Origin: JALZCH01 sp036387315
Lineage (GTDB): Bacteria > Acidobacteriota > Blastocatellia > Pyrinomonadales > Pyrinomonadaceae
Assembly: GCA_036387315.1 (NCBI GenBank)
Contig: DASVTY010000167.1
Location: 11,238-75,237, forward strand
DNA: 64,000 bases
Direction of reading: 5' to 3'
The notes below the pieces were generated by a model. The model worked only from the letters and a program-made list of their open reading frames with translations, was not told the DNA's origin and searched no databases. The position numbers were made by a program, and so were the translations under genes. Shown here in pieces: positions 34,372 to 45,156 of this stretch (position 1 is the stretch's first letter; the number at the start of each line of letters is the position of its first letter).

Positions 34372-37300
34372 ATGTCTCAGCAAATCTCTTTAAATAAAAA
34401 AACGAAAATCAATCTCTCGGTAAAATTTCTCTCAATCCTGTTCGTTTTTCTGCTCGCCGCCTTTTCAGCAAAAGCGGCGGGCGAAGTTGACCCGAATTTT
34501 AACCCTGCGGTTCAGAAAATCGGCGGGTATGGTAATGTCGTTGCAATACAGCCGGATGGGAAAATTCTGGTCGGCGGTAATTTTACGGTTGCCAACCGAG
34601 TCGAACGAAGCGGGCTTGCCCGGTTTAACCCGGATGGCTCGCTTGATACTTCATTTAACCCGAACGCCGATATTATCGGAATATTTTACGGCGGCGTGGT
34701 CAATGCGATAAAAGTTCAGCCGGACGGAAAAATTCTGATCGGCGGTAATTTTACCAGCGCCGCCAACGCTCTACACAAAGGCATCGCGCGGTTAAACCCC
34801 GACGGCACAAACGATAATACTTTTGTCACCACAACCTCTCCGTTAAGAGGAATAAACGGAACCGTCAACGATATTGAAATCAGGCAGGACGGCAAAATCT
34901 TCGCCGCCGGGACCTTTAGCTACGATGACAGCAGCGGCAACACAAGGTTTCGAAACGTCGCTTTATTCAACCCGGACGGCTCGCCCGATACTTCGTTTTA
35001 TTATGACGGACCGCAAGGCGTATTGGATTTGGCTGTGCTGCCGGACAATCGGATTTTGGTCGGCGGATCCAGTTTTTTGCATCGCTACAGTGCAACCGGC
35101 ACGGGCGAAATCGCTTATTCGGTTAACGGAACGGTCAACGCCATCGCTTTGTTGCCCGACGGACAAATTTTGATCGGCGGCGGTTTCACGCAATACAACG
35201 GCTTTAATCAGGGAAAAATCGCAAAGATCGCGCTCGACGGAACTCTCAACGTTTCTTTCAATTCAAACGGAACCGGATTTAACAACGTTGTCAATCGAAT
35301 CGTCCTTGCGCCCGACGGCAAGATTGTTGTGGGCGGTTCTTTTAATAACTTTAACGGAAATACACGTTTCCACGTCGTTCGTCTAAACCCGGACGGGTCG
35401 CTCGATACCACTTTTAATTACACGCCGACCGAAGTCATTGCGCCGCCGCTTGACGTCAAAGTTCAAGCCGACGGCAGAATCGTTCTCTCCGACTTTCTTT
35501 CCACGCCCGCTGTTACGAATCGCCGCAATGTTAAGCGGCTGAACGTTGACGGCACTCTTGACGCTTCTTTTGGCGTCGTTAGTTTTAGCAGTTACGGAAC
35601 TATCTATGACATTCTGCCGCTGCCGGACGGCAAAATTTTAATTGGCGGAGCTTTCGATGCGATTAACGACGTTCGGCGCGTCAGTTTGGCGCGATTAAAT
35701 GCGGACGGAACACTTGACTCAAGTTTCACCGGAGCCGTGGTCGGGTGTTGCGAATCCATCACCGCCGTGTATTCGATTGCGGTTTTGCCGAACGGCAAAA
35801 TTCTGGTCGGCGTAAATAGCAATTTGATTTTGTTAAATTCGGACGGAACAGGCGGATTTAGAGTACCCGGCAATTTCGGATTCGTTAAAGCAATTGTTGT
35901 GCAGCCGGACGGAAAAATTTTAGTTGGTGGCTCTAACGGTATCTTTAGGCTGGGAGCCGACAATTCGATTGACACTTCGTTTAATGCAATTGTTAACGGG
36001 CAAATCGAAGACATTTTGTTGGCGCCTGACGGCAAGATTTTGATCGGCGGCAGCTTTACGCAGGTTAACGGCTTAAATCGCGGCAGAATTGCCAGAATCG
36101 GCGCCGACGGGGCGCTCGATGCAACGTTTAATCCGGCTGGAGGAGCTAACAACACGGTGGAAACCATTGCCTTACAGCCGGACGGCAAAGTCGTCATCGG
36201 AGGTGCGTTTCTTGCCGTTAATGGCGTCACTCGAAGATATTTGGCGCGTTTTAACGGCGACGGATCGCTCGACAACGGATTTGTCGCCAACGCCAATTAT
36301 TTTGTGCATAGCGTTGCTTTGCAGCCCGATGGCAAGATTGTCGCCGGCGGCGAATTTATCCTTTTGAACGACGCGCCCGCACGCCGCTTTGCGCGCGTAA
36401 ACGCGGATGGTTCGCTCGACACTTCTTTTAACGTTGGAAGCGGCGCGAACATTTTTGTTTACGACGTTGCACTGCAAACGGACGGCGCGATTCTGCTTGG
36501 CGGCAATTTTACGCGCGTAAACAATAATTCTCGAATCGGTATTGTCAGACTTTTAAATTCAAACACGGCACGACGAACTCCGTTTGATTTCGACGGCGAT
36601 GGGCGGGCGGATTTCACCGTGTTCCGACCGTCAAACTCAACCTGGTATATTTTAAACAGCTCAAACAATTCTTTCACCGCCGCTCAGTTCGGCGCGGCTG
36701 GCGATTTGATCGCACCGGCGGATTACGACGGCGACGGGCGAACCGACATCGCCGTCTTCCGCGAAAACGTACCCGGAGCGGGCGGCAGAGCTTATTTTTA
36801 TATTCAACAAAGCTCCTCAAACAGCTTTCGACCGGAGCAATTCGGCGCGGTAGGTGACAAGCCGGTTGCGGCGGATTTTGACGGAGATGGCAAAGCGGAT
36901 TTAGCGGTTTATCGAGACGGTTCTCTGACCGGCGGTCAAAGCTATTTCTTTTATCGCCCAAGCTCGCAGCCCGGAGTTGATTTCCGCACAATTGCGTGGG
37001 GCGTGACCGGAGACAAACCTGCGCCAGCAGATTATGACGGCGACGGACGACAAGACGCTGCGGTTTTCCGCCCTTCAAACGGCACCTGGTACATTTTGAG
37101 AAGCTCGGATAATCAGATTTTACCGATTCGTTTCGGGCTGGCGGAAGATATGCCGACTCCGGCAGATTTCAATGGCGACGGCAGAGCCGAAGTTGCCGTC
37201 TTCCGCCCGTCAACCGCCACCTGGTACACTTCGACCGATCCGGCGACAAATTACGGCGCGATGCGTTGGGGCGTTTCGACTGACATTCCCGTCGCGGCGG

Positions 37301-37446
37301 ATTACGACGGAGACGGGCGCGCTGATATTGCCGTTTTCAGACCGGAGAACGGCAACTGGTATGTTCTGAGAAGCACATCCGGTTTCTTGGGAATTCAATG
37401 GGGAACGACAAACGATAAACCCGCTCCGGCGGCTTATGTTCCGTAA
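34372..37446 (+). CDS. Secreted delta-60-repeat and FG-GAP/VCBS repeat protein
   Basis: 1024 residues from the ATG at 34372, preceded by GAGGAAGGAA; an in-frame ATG 26 codons upstream lacks a ribosome site. The signal peptide (FLSILFVFLLAAFSAKAAG) is followed by about 13 delta-60 repeats (DUF5122, ~50 residues each, core GKILVGGNFT and GSLDTSFN) that should fold as beta-propellers. From residue ~735 on come about seven FG-GAP/VCBS units (core DYDGDGRTDIAVFRPSN and TWYILRSS), with Asp-rich calcium-binding loops. No catalytic part. It is probably a large cell-surface or adhesive protein. A 21-base-pair hairpin follows. Confidence 0.88.
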   Translation: MSQQISLNKKTKINLSVKFLSILFVFLLAAFSAKAAGEVDPNFNPAVQKIGGYGNVVAIQPDGKILVGGNFTVANRVERSGLARFNPDGSLDTSFNPNADIIGIFYGGVVNAIKVQPDGKILIGGNFTSAANALHKGIARLNPDGTNDNTFVTTTSPLRGINGTVNDIEIRQDGKIFAAGTFSYDDSSGNTRFRNVALFNPDGSPDTSFYYDGPQGVLDLAVLPDNRILVGGSSFLHRYSATGTGEIAYSVNGTVNAIALLPDGQILIGGGFTQYNGFNQGKIAKIALDGTLNVSFNSNGTGFNNVVNRIVLAPDGKIVVGGSFNNFNGNTRFHVVRLNPDGSLDTTFNYTPTEVIAPPLDVKVQADGRIVLSDFLSTPAVTNRRNVKRLNVDGTLDASFGVVSFSSYGTIYDILPLPDGKILIGGAFDAINDVRRVSLARLNADGTLDSSFTGAVVGCCESITAVYSIAVLPNGKILVGVNSNLILLNSDGTGGFRVPGNFGFVKAIVVQPDGKILVGGSNGIFRLGADNSIDTSFNAIVNGQIEDILLAPDGKILIGGSFTQVNGLNRGRIARIGADGALDATFNPAGGANNTVETIALQPDGKVVIGGAFLAVNGVTRRYLARFNGDGSLDNGFVANANYFVHSVALQPDGKIVAGGEFILLNDAPARRFARVNADGSLDTSFNVGSGANIFVYDVALQTDGAILLGGNFTRVNNNSRIGIVRLLNSNTARRTPFDFDGDGRADFTVFRPSNSTWYILNSSNNSFTAAQFGAAGDLIAPADYDGDGRTDIAVFRENVPGAGGRAYFYIQQSSSNSFRPEQFGAVGDKPVAADFDGDGKADLAVYRDGSLTGGQSYFFYRPSSQPGVDFRTIAWGVTGDKPAPADYDGDGRQDAAVFRPSNGTWYILRSSDNQILPIRFGLAEDMPTPADFNGDGRAEVAVFRPSTATWYTSTDPATNYGAMRWGVSTDIPVAADYDGDGRADIAVFRPENGNWYVLRSTSGFLGIQWGTTNDKPAPAAYVP

Positions 37447-37467
37447 TTGAGTTTTTGTTTTGATGAG

Positions 37468-37518
37468 CCGGGAAATCGCGCGTGAACAAATGTTCACGCG
37501 CGATTTCCCGGTTTAATT
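37468..37518 (+). terminator. Terminator after the delta-60/FG-GAP gene
   Basis: Perfect 21-base-pair stem (37468-37488 with 37491-37511), two-base AA loop, then TTTAATTTT. Confidence 0.85.
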
Positions 37519-37589
37519 TTGCCTTTTTTTTGTCGAACAGGCTAAACTCGAAAACGTTTTTCCGAATTTTTCAAAATGCGTCAAATTTT

Positions 37590-38756
<1,167 letters not shown>

Positions 38757-38778
38757 TCAGACAAAATAATTTTTCAAA

Positions 38779-38816
38779 AAAAAGCGGGCGATGAATTAGT
38801 TTATCGCCCGCTTTTT
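38779..38816 (+). terminator. Terminator after sucC
   Basis: Stem AAAAAGCGGGCGAT with ATCGCCCGCTTTTT and a ten-base loop; strong T-tract. Confidence 0.9.
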
Positions 38817-38984
38817 CAAAAGCTTCTCCCAAACTTTCAAACCTTTTACAAAACTTTAACAGTCTTTGTGAAACCAATTGAGCTTTAATGCGTTTATAAT
38901 TTTGTTCGATTCGGGACACAGATTGATGTCACAAATCGTAACCGCGCGGTGTTCTTTTAATCAGAGAACGAAAGTCTTCGAGCA

Positions 38985-41795
38985 ATGTTAGTCGGAAAAA
39001 AAATCGGACGTTATGAAATTCGCAAAAAAATCGCCGCAGGCGGTATGGGCGAAGTTTATCTGGCGCACGACGAACAGCTCGACCGTTTAATCGCGCTCAA
39101 AATTTTATCCGGCGAATTTTCTCTCGACGAATCTCGACGCAGCCGTTTCCGGCAGGAAGCAAAAGCGGCTTCGGCTCTGAATCATCCGAATATCATCACG
39201 ATTTACGAAATCGGCGAGACGGAAAACGGAACGTTTCTCGCAACCGAATTTATCGAAGGCGAAACTTTGCGCGAATATCTGAAACGCCAGCCGCTTTCCA
39301 TTGCGAGATCGTTAAAAGTCGCCGAGCAAGTCGCCAACGCTCTTGCAGCCGCGCACGCCGCCGGAATCGTTCACCGCGACATCAAACCGGAAAACATTAT
39401 GATCCGGCAGGATCAAATCGTGAAAATCCTCGATTTCGGTCTTGCCAAACCCGTTCTGCGTAACGTTGACGGCTCTCAAAGGTCGGACGAGTTTGCGCAG
39501 ACGACGCCCGGCGTTGTCGTCGGCAGCGTACGTTATATGTCGCCGGAACAGGCGCGCGGGCTTGGCGTTGACGAGCGAACCGATGTTTGGAGTCTCGGCG
39601 TCGTGTTGTACGAAATGCTGACCGGACGCCAGCCGTTTAACGGCGAAACCGCAAGCGACACGCTCGCCGCCGTGATTTACAAAGAACCGGAGCCGCTCGC
39701 GCAATGGGTTCCGAACGCGCCCGCCGAATTGCAGCGAATCGTTCGCAAAGCTCTCCGCAAAGAACCCGAAGAGCGTTATCAAAACATCAAAGATTTCGCG
39801 CTTGATTTAAAAAATCTGCTTTACGAAATCGAACACGAGATCAGCGCCGAGAATAAAACGCAGCCTTTACCGGCATATTTCATAGACAATTCGAGCGCGC
39901 CGAACCGCATTCATCAAACTTCGAGCGCGAATCATCCGACGCAGGTTTCAATTGCTCCGAACGCTTCGAGCGCCGAATATCTTGTCGGGCAGGTTAAAAC
40001 GCACAAATGGCAAAGCGTTGTTGCTTCAATCGGAATTATCGCTTTGCTCTCGGCAATCAGTTTCGGATTTTATCGCTGGATGAAAGTCGAACCTTCGGCG
40101 GCGAAAGCTCCGGCGTTTGAAAAAACGCAGATTTCGCGCATCTCGACCGACGGCAAAGCGATTATGCCGACCATTTCGCCCGACGGTAAATACATTGCTT
40201 ATCTGAGCGGCGATGTCGGCAGCCGGAGTCTGGTCGTGCGTCAAGTTGCGACGGACAGCATAGTGACAATCGGGCAGCCGAACCCGTATATGTATCGCGG
40301 AATCACTTTCACGCCCGACGGAAATTATATTTATTACGTTCAATTGACCGGCGACAACAGCCTCGGCACGCTTTATCAAGTGCCGACTCTGGGCGGAACT
40401 CCGAAAAAGTTGATTGAAGACGTTGACACCGGCGTCTCGTTTTCGCCCGACGGCAAACGTATGGCTTTTATCCGCCACGTTCCCAAAGACACCAACGACC
40501 TGGTTTTTACCGCCAATTCGGACGGCTCAAACGTTCAGCCGCTCGCCGGTTCCAAGGATTCCGAATTTAATTTCTTTCTCAAAGTTAATCCGCAGTGGTC
40601 GCCGGACGGCTCGAAAATTCTGGTGGCGGGCGGCAAAGTCGAAGGCGGCGAGTCGGAGGGAACGCAGCTCGGCGAAATTGCGGTCGCCGACGGGAAATTC
40701 AATGTTTTCAATCCGAAAAAGTGGAAACACATTGTTGACTACACCTGGATTAAAGACGGCTCGGCGATTTTGCTGACCGCCAAAAACAGCGAAGAAGGCG
40801 CGACGCAAATCTGGCGTTTCGGTTATCCTAGCGGCGAGATTCACGCGGTCACGAACGATTTGAACAATTATTTCCGGCTCGGTCTTTCGGCTGATTCTGC
40901 ATCACTGATTACAATTAAAAACGACGTGGTTTCAAATCTCTGGTCTTTCACGCCGCAAACGAAAGAACTCGTACAGATTTCTTCGGAAAATCGCGGCGCG
41001 GACGGCGAAGCGGGACTGGCTGAAATCGGCGGCGGAAAACTGCTTTTTACGCGCCACGACGACAAAACAGTCAACCTTTGGACAATCGGCGCGGATGACA
41101 AAAACGCCGCGCGTTTAACCGACGAAGCCAAATTCAACGGGTATCCCGTAGTTTCGCCGGACGGACGATTCGTCATTTTCTCCTCGAATCGTTCGGGAGG
41201 TATGCGAATCTGGCGAATGGACATTGACGGAAACCGCGCCGTTCCGTTGACCGAAGAAAGCCCGAACAGCGGCGATTTCGATCCGCAAATCACGCCCGAC
41301 GGAAACACGGTCATCTTTCAGCGCGACTTGAAGCAAAACGGAAACCCCGCGTTGATGAAAGTTTCGATTGAAGGCGGAACGCCGACGCAGATTTGGACCG
41401 ACGAGAAAAAGGCAATTATGTATCCGCGTTTATCGCCGGACGGAAAACGCCTTGCTTTTATCACGTTCGACATGACTACCTTTAAAAAATCTCTCTGCGT
41501 CGCCGCGTTTGACGGCGAGCGCGTCGGAAACACCGAGCGCGAATTCGATTATAATTTAATCAGCAGCTTCGGTTGGTCGCCCGACGGCAAATCTCTGACG
41601 TATCTGAGCGTCGAAGGCATCCCGAATTTATGGCGTCTGCCGCTCGACGGTTCAAAGCCGCAGCCGATAACCGATTTCAAATCCGGCAGAATCTTCAATT
41701 ACGCCTGGTCGCGCGACGGCAAACGCCTGTTCATATCGCGCGGTATCGTCAATAATGATTTGGTTTTGATTCGGGACGCTGCCCTCGTTAAGTAA
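38985..41795 (+). CDS. Serine/threonine kinase with WD40-like (PD40) C-terminal beta-propeller
   Basis: 936 residues. Kinase domain (about 7-285): AAGGMGEVYLA glycine loop, Lys in IALKIL, HRDIKPENIM, DFGLAK and MSPEQARG. A juxtamembrane linker is followed by one membrane helix (about 343-363, SVVASIGIIALLSAISFGFY). An extracytoplasmic TolB/PD40 propeller follows (about 385-936) with many SPDGK blades (ISPDGKYIAYLSG, SPDGKRMAF, SPDGSKILVAGG). This is a common receptor-kinase plan in Acidobacteriota; the propeller probably senses a ligand or partner. No regulator is adjacent. A 13-base inverted repeat (38912-38924 and 41805-41817) brackets the gene. Confidence 0.9.
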   Translation: MLVGKKIGRYEIRKKIAAGGMGEVYLAHDEQLDRLIALKILSGEFSLDESRRSRFRQEAKAASALNHPNIITIYEIGETENGTFLATEFIEGETLREYLKRQPLSIARSLKVAEQVANALAAAHAAGIVHRDIKPENIMIRQDQIVKILDFGLAKPVLRNVDGSQRSDEFAQTTPGVVVGSVRYMSPEQARGLGVDERTDVWSLGVVLYEMLTGRQPFNGETASDTLAAVIYKEPEPLAQWVPNAPAELQRIVRKALRKEPEERYQNIKDFALDLKNLLYEIEHEISAENKTQPLPAYFIDNSSAPNRIHQTSSANHPTQVSIAPNASSAEYLVGQVKTHKWQSVVASIGIIALLSAISFGFYRWMKVEPSAAKAPAFEKTQISRISTDGKAIMPTISPDGKYIAYLSGDVGSRSLVVRQVATDSIVTIGQPNPYMYRGITFTPDGNYIYYVQLTGDNSLGTLYQVPTLGGTPKKLIEDVDTGVSFSPDGKRMAFIRHVPKDTNDLVFTANSDGSNVQPLAGSKDSEFNFFLKVNPQWSPDGSKILVAGGKVEGGESEGTQLGEIAVADGKFNVFNPKKWKHIVDYTWIKDGSAILLTAKNSEEGATQIWRFGYPSGEIHAVTNDLNNYFRLGLSADSASLITIKNDVVSNLWSFTPQTKELVQISSENRGADGEAGLAEIGGGKLLFTRHDDKTVNLWTIGADDKNAARLTDEAKFNGYPVVSPDGRFVIFSSNRSGGMRIWRMDIDGNRAVPLTEESPNSGDFDPQITPDGNTVIFQRDLKQNGNPALMKVSIEGGTPTQIWTDEKKAIMYPRLSPDGKRLAFITFDMTTFKKSLCVAAFDGERVGNTEREFDYNLISSFGWSPDGKSLTYLSVEGIPNLWRLPLDGSKPQPITDFKSGRIFNYAWSRDGKRLFISRGIVNNDLVLIRDAALVK

Positions 41796-41839
41796 CACTC
41801 ATTTAATCTGTGTCCCGCTCAATGATTTGTTCGATACGA

Positions 41840-42391
41840 TTAACTATAAATAAGCAACCTCTCGATTTCTTCGCACGTTTCTTCCGGCGTTTTACCTTTT
41901 GTATAAACCGTATGTCTGGCAAGCTCGTAATTACAGCGGCTTCTAACGAAATTTTCATGAAAATCAAAACCGTTGCTAACATAACCGCCGGTTCTTTCGT
42001 TCAAAATTGCGATTGATTCTTCCAAATCAGGGGAAGGCATAATCAGAATTACATTCGGAAACGGCGACAACGCTTTTTTCACGCGAGCGAATAATTCCGC
42101 GTCATCGTAAATGGAATGCCCGCCGCCCAAGTCAATCACCGCCGCTTCCGGTTCTGCAACAATTTGCTCGACGCCGTAAGGCTCAAACGGCTTCCAGTAT
42201 TTCGTCAACTCATAAAAACCTATCTTTTTAAGTTCAGCGGCGTGTTTTCGGTCATAACCGATTCCATCCAAATAAGAATCAAAAACTATGTCCAGAGAGC
42301 GTTGCGGCAAATTCAGCCGCTCGGCGAGCAATTTCCCGACGGTGGTTTTTCCCGCGCGAATAGGACCAATTAAAACAACTTTGAAAATCAT
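41840..42391 (-). CDS. P-loop shikimate-kinase-like nucleotide-binding protein
   Basis: 183 residues from the ATG at 42391, with GAGGCG about nine bases upstream. Walker A is GPIRAGKTT near the N-terminus, then LLAERLNLPQRSLD as in shikimate kinase and related P-loop kinases, and a GGGHSIYDD segment (VIDLGGGHS, like the GGG of shikimate kinase). The second half lacks the usual lid arginines, and the aro genes are not near, so the substrate is uncertain. Possibly an adenylate/shikimate-kinase-like ATPase of unknown role. It is convergent with the kinase-PD40 gene. Confidence 0.65.
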   Translation of the reverse strand: MIFKVVLIGPIRAGKTTVGKLLAERLNLPQRSLDIVFDSYLDGIGYDRKHAAELKKIGFYELTKYWKPFEPYGVEQIVAEPEAAVIDLGGGHSIYDDAELFARVKKALSPFPNVILIMPSPDLEESIAILNERTGGYVSNGFDFHENFVRSRCNYELARHTVYTKGKTPEETCEEIERLLIYS

Positions 42392-42645
42392 TTGATTTCG
42401 CCTCAATCGAAATTATCAAAGATTACGCGGAAAGAAGCGAGACTGTTCCGACCGCGAAAAGAATCAAAAGGGTGAACAAAATTGCTGGCAATTGAACGGA
42501 TTTAATTTCATCAATTTCATCGAATTTTCAATTCGATTTTTTCTTTAAGTTTTTGTTTTGTAATTTTTGCTCCGAAACATTGACGCAATCGAACGGCAGT
42601 GTTTAATAATGATTAGAAAATAATTGTTAGTCGTTCTGTTTTTTT

Positions 42646-43503
42646 ATGGCTTGGAGCGATTTGTACAAATACATCTCGGAGAAACTCGAATCGTTGCGGC
42701 ATTTGATTGACGTTGAAGATCAGCCGGAAGAGCGAGCCGACCGTTTAGCGATTGAAGCCGAGCGGAGCATTCGGCAATCGCGGGCAGAGCGGGCTTTGCA
42801 GCGGATTGCGATGGCGGTTGACGCGCTGCTCGCCGAAGAAATTATTCGCACGCCGAGCGGCAAGGCTTATGTGCCGGAAAAATTTGTCGTCTTTTTAAAT
42901 CCGCAGGACGACCGCGATTGGCAAGGCAGAAAACGCGAGTTCGTGCAGCAGGAGCTGTCTGAAATGATTCTCGTCGAAGCCGAAAAACGAGCGGGCAACA
43001 GCGAGTTAATCACGAAAAATATCGAAATCGAGCTTCGCGTTGACGGCACGCTTGAAACCAATCTCGTCCGCGTTCAAGCCGTGCTGGAAAATAATCGAGA
43101 ATTAACGGTCGTCGCGGATAACGAAAAAACATTTGTCGTTGCCGATCAAAGAGAACCGAAAGAGCCGACGGTTTTTGAAGAAGTTCCGGCTGATGAGCCT
43201 TTTTATTCAGTCGAAATCCGGCAGGAGGGAAAGCTCAAAGTCAGCGTTCCGGTTTACAAACGCCACGCGATTGTCGGACGCGGAACGGCTAATCTGCCCG
43301 CCGACGTTCCGTTGCGCGAATCGGCAATCAGCCGCCGCCACGCTGTTTTGGAATTAGACGAAAACGGAAAATTCTGGATCACACACGCCGGTGCGAATCC
43401 GACCATTGTCGGCGACTACCCGCTCATTCCCAAAATCAAAACTCCTCTAGCTCCCGAACAAACAATCAAAATGGGAGATTTCGAGCTGAACATAAAAAAA
43501 TAA
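42646..43503 (+). CDS. FhaA-type FHA-domain protein (DUF3662-like N-terminus)
   Basis: 285 residues. Residues ~1-120 resemble the FhaA N-terminal DUF3662 domain (MAWSDLYKYISEKLESL, YVPEKFVVFLNPQDDRDW). A linker is followed by a C-terminal FHA domain (about 200-283): IVGRG, ISRRHAVLEL and an NPTIV segment, the phosphothreonine-binding fold. It lies between two serine/threonine kinase genes (38985 and 45157), whose phosphorylated products are natural partners. The ATG at 42646 has no Shine-Dalgarno. The preceding 250 bases hold a small hairpin (42519-42537) but nothing else recognisable. Confidence 0.82.
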   Translation: MAWSDLYKYISEKLESLRHLIDVEDQPEERADRLAIEAERSIRQSRAERALQRIAMAVDALLAEEIIRTPSGKAYVPEKFVVFLNPQDDRDWQGRKREFVQQELSEMILVEAEKRAGNSELITKNIEIELRVDGTLETNLVRVQAVLENNRELTVVADNEKTFVVADQREPKEPTVFEEVPADEPFYSVEIRQEGKLKVSVPVYKRHAIVGRGTANLPADVPLRESAISRRHAVLELDENGKFWITHAGANPTIVGDYPLIPKIKTPLAPEQTIKMGDFELNIKK

Positions 43504-43556
43504 GGCATAAATATATTTGATTACCTATCTTAGCTATTCACACACTGATTGATAGT

Positions 43557-45017
43557 ATGAATTGGAACGCAATATTTACCGCTGTTTTCGCATTGCTGCT
43601 ATTAGGGACTTGCGACATTGCACGTGGTCAAGATTTTAAGACGGGTGTCTGGATAGAAGACTTCACTCAATTGAAGCGAGAAATGTCCGCTCATTATGCC
43701 AATCTTGAGTGGGCTATTGAGATGCGCGGACTTGATCTCAAGCAGTTGTCGGAACAAACCGAATCTCGCCTTCTTCAAGCGCGTAGCGAAACTGAAGCGA
43801 AAAAAACAATCGAATCATTTCTGGATGCTTTTGGAGACGGACATCTAGGTGTTCAATGGGTACAAAATAAGAGTAATAATTCTTCGCCCGCTGATAATGC
43901 GCAACCAGGTAACCCAATGCCTTTGTGCCAGCGACTCCGCTACAAAAGTCAAACACAGGCATCCAGAATCGCTTTTACGAGGCTGAACAATTTCCGGGAA
44001 ATCGCCACTGAAGACTCGAAATATTTCTCAATCGGAGTTCTGAGCGTTGCCGCCAATAAGAATGTTGGCGTAATCAGAATTCCCCTCTTTAGCGAATATG
44101 CATTTCCTGATTTATGCGAGCAGGCAACCGCCGAAATGAAGTTGACGAAAGATTCTCCGTGCGATGACGAGTGTGATGATCGAGTAGAACGAAAGGCTGC
44201 GAATCTGCTGACTGCGGCACTTTCCCGACAGATTGAAGCTCTTAAGTGCAATAAGATAAGTGTTTTGCTGGTGGACATCACCGGAAATGGCGGAGGGACA
44301 AATTGGACTGAGCCAGCCGCTCGAACTCTTTCGGCTAAATCGCTTCGTTCGCCTCGCCAGCAGTTCATCCGACACGAGCACTGGACGAAGCAATTGAAGA
44401 GGCGTTTGGAAATAATTGAAGCCGATGCTCACCAGCCTACATCACCAAATCGAGAACTTTTACTACAGGGCGCAAATATTCTAAGAAAGGCGATATTGGA
44501 ATCTCAACAGCCTTGTACGCGCGATGCTGTTTGGGAAAATCGGAAAACGGACTGTTCACTTGTTGCGACAACTCCGCCGTTATACCCGCAGAGTGTTCTT
44601 CCTTTTGCTAAGCCGGGTTCATTGCCGGATAAACCATCGAGCCGTTTCCTTTTTTATCCGAGCCGTTATGCGTATCGTGAGGGCGTATATTCAGGACCCT
44701 TGATGGTACTGGTAGATCAGGGAACGTGGTCATCGGCGGAATATTTCGCGGCTATGTTGCGGGATAATAATGCGGCAACGATTATCGGCGAGCCTACGGG
44801 CGGCGCGGGCTGTGGTTATACTAATGGAGGAATACAGACTTTTCTCAAAAACAGCGGTGCCGGAGTAAAGATACCGGATTGCGTCCGGCTTCGAGCCGAT
44901 GGCACTAACGAAGTGGCTGGCATTACGCCGGACGTATTAATTCCGTGGAGATCGAACGATAACCGCTATCAAAGAGTAAAACGAGTCTTTGATGCGCTGT
45001 CTGAATATATAAAGTAG
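43557..45017 (+). CDS. S41-family (C-terminal-processing-type) exported peptidase, atypical active site
   Basis: 486 residues, signal peptide (AIFTAVFALLLLGTCDIARGQ). The C-terminal half has the S41 fold: LLVDITGNGGGTNW, then LMVLVDQGTWSSAEYFAAML with the nucleophile Ser, GEPTGGAGCGYTNGG, and GITPDVLIPW near the end. The catalytic Lys that classical CtpA-type enzymes have in the TxGKG loop is replaced here (GGAGCG), so it uses another arrangement or is inactive. No PDZ domain is recognisable. Codon use is less biased than in neighbours, which may mean recent arrival. It is followed by a kinase gene 140 bases on. Confidence 0.75.
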   Translation: MNWNAIFTAVFALLLLGTCDIARGQDFKTGVWIEDFTQLKREMSAHYANLEWAIEMRGLDLKQLSEQTESRLLQARSETEAKKTIESFLDAFGDGHLGVQWVQNKSNNSSPADNAQPGNPMPLCQRLRYKSQTQASRIAFTRLNNFREIATEDSKYFSIGVLSVAANKNVGVIRIPLFSEYAFPDLCEQATAEMKLTKDSPCDDECDDRVERKAANLLTAALSRQIEALKCNKISVLLVDITGNGGGTNWTEPAARTLSAKSLRSPRQQFIRHEHWTKQLKRRLEIIEADAHQPTSPNRELLLQGANILRKAILESQQPCTRDAVWENRKTDCSLVATTPPLYPQSVLPFAKPGSLPDKPSSRFLFYPSRYAYREGVYSGPLMVLVDQGTWSSAEYFAAMLRDNNAATIIGEPTGGAGCGYTNGGIQTFLKNSGAGVKIPDCVRLRADGTNEVAGITPDVLIPWRSNDNRYQRVKRVFDALSEYIK

Positions 45018-45156
45018 GCAAACAAAGATATAGTTGAGTGAACTATATTATTACCAAAAATAACTTTCATCCTTCCGTCTTTATTTTCTCGCTGCGGCAC
45101 GGCGTTTGTTTAATGTATTTAACAGTACGCTCCCCGTACTATTTTAGAGCAGAAAG

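Noticed and set aside
37482..37589. N-terminal extension of SucC by 36 residues
   Set aside because: The frame is open, but it starts inside the preceding terminator and the family begins at MKIHEYQGKE.
42519..42540. Terminator between the P-loop gene and the FHA gene
   Set aside because: ATCGAATT/AATTCGAT with T-tract looks like a terminator, but the flanking genes are divergent, so no transcript needs to end there; perhaps part of a leader.
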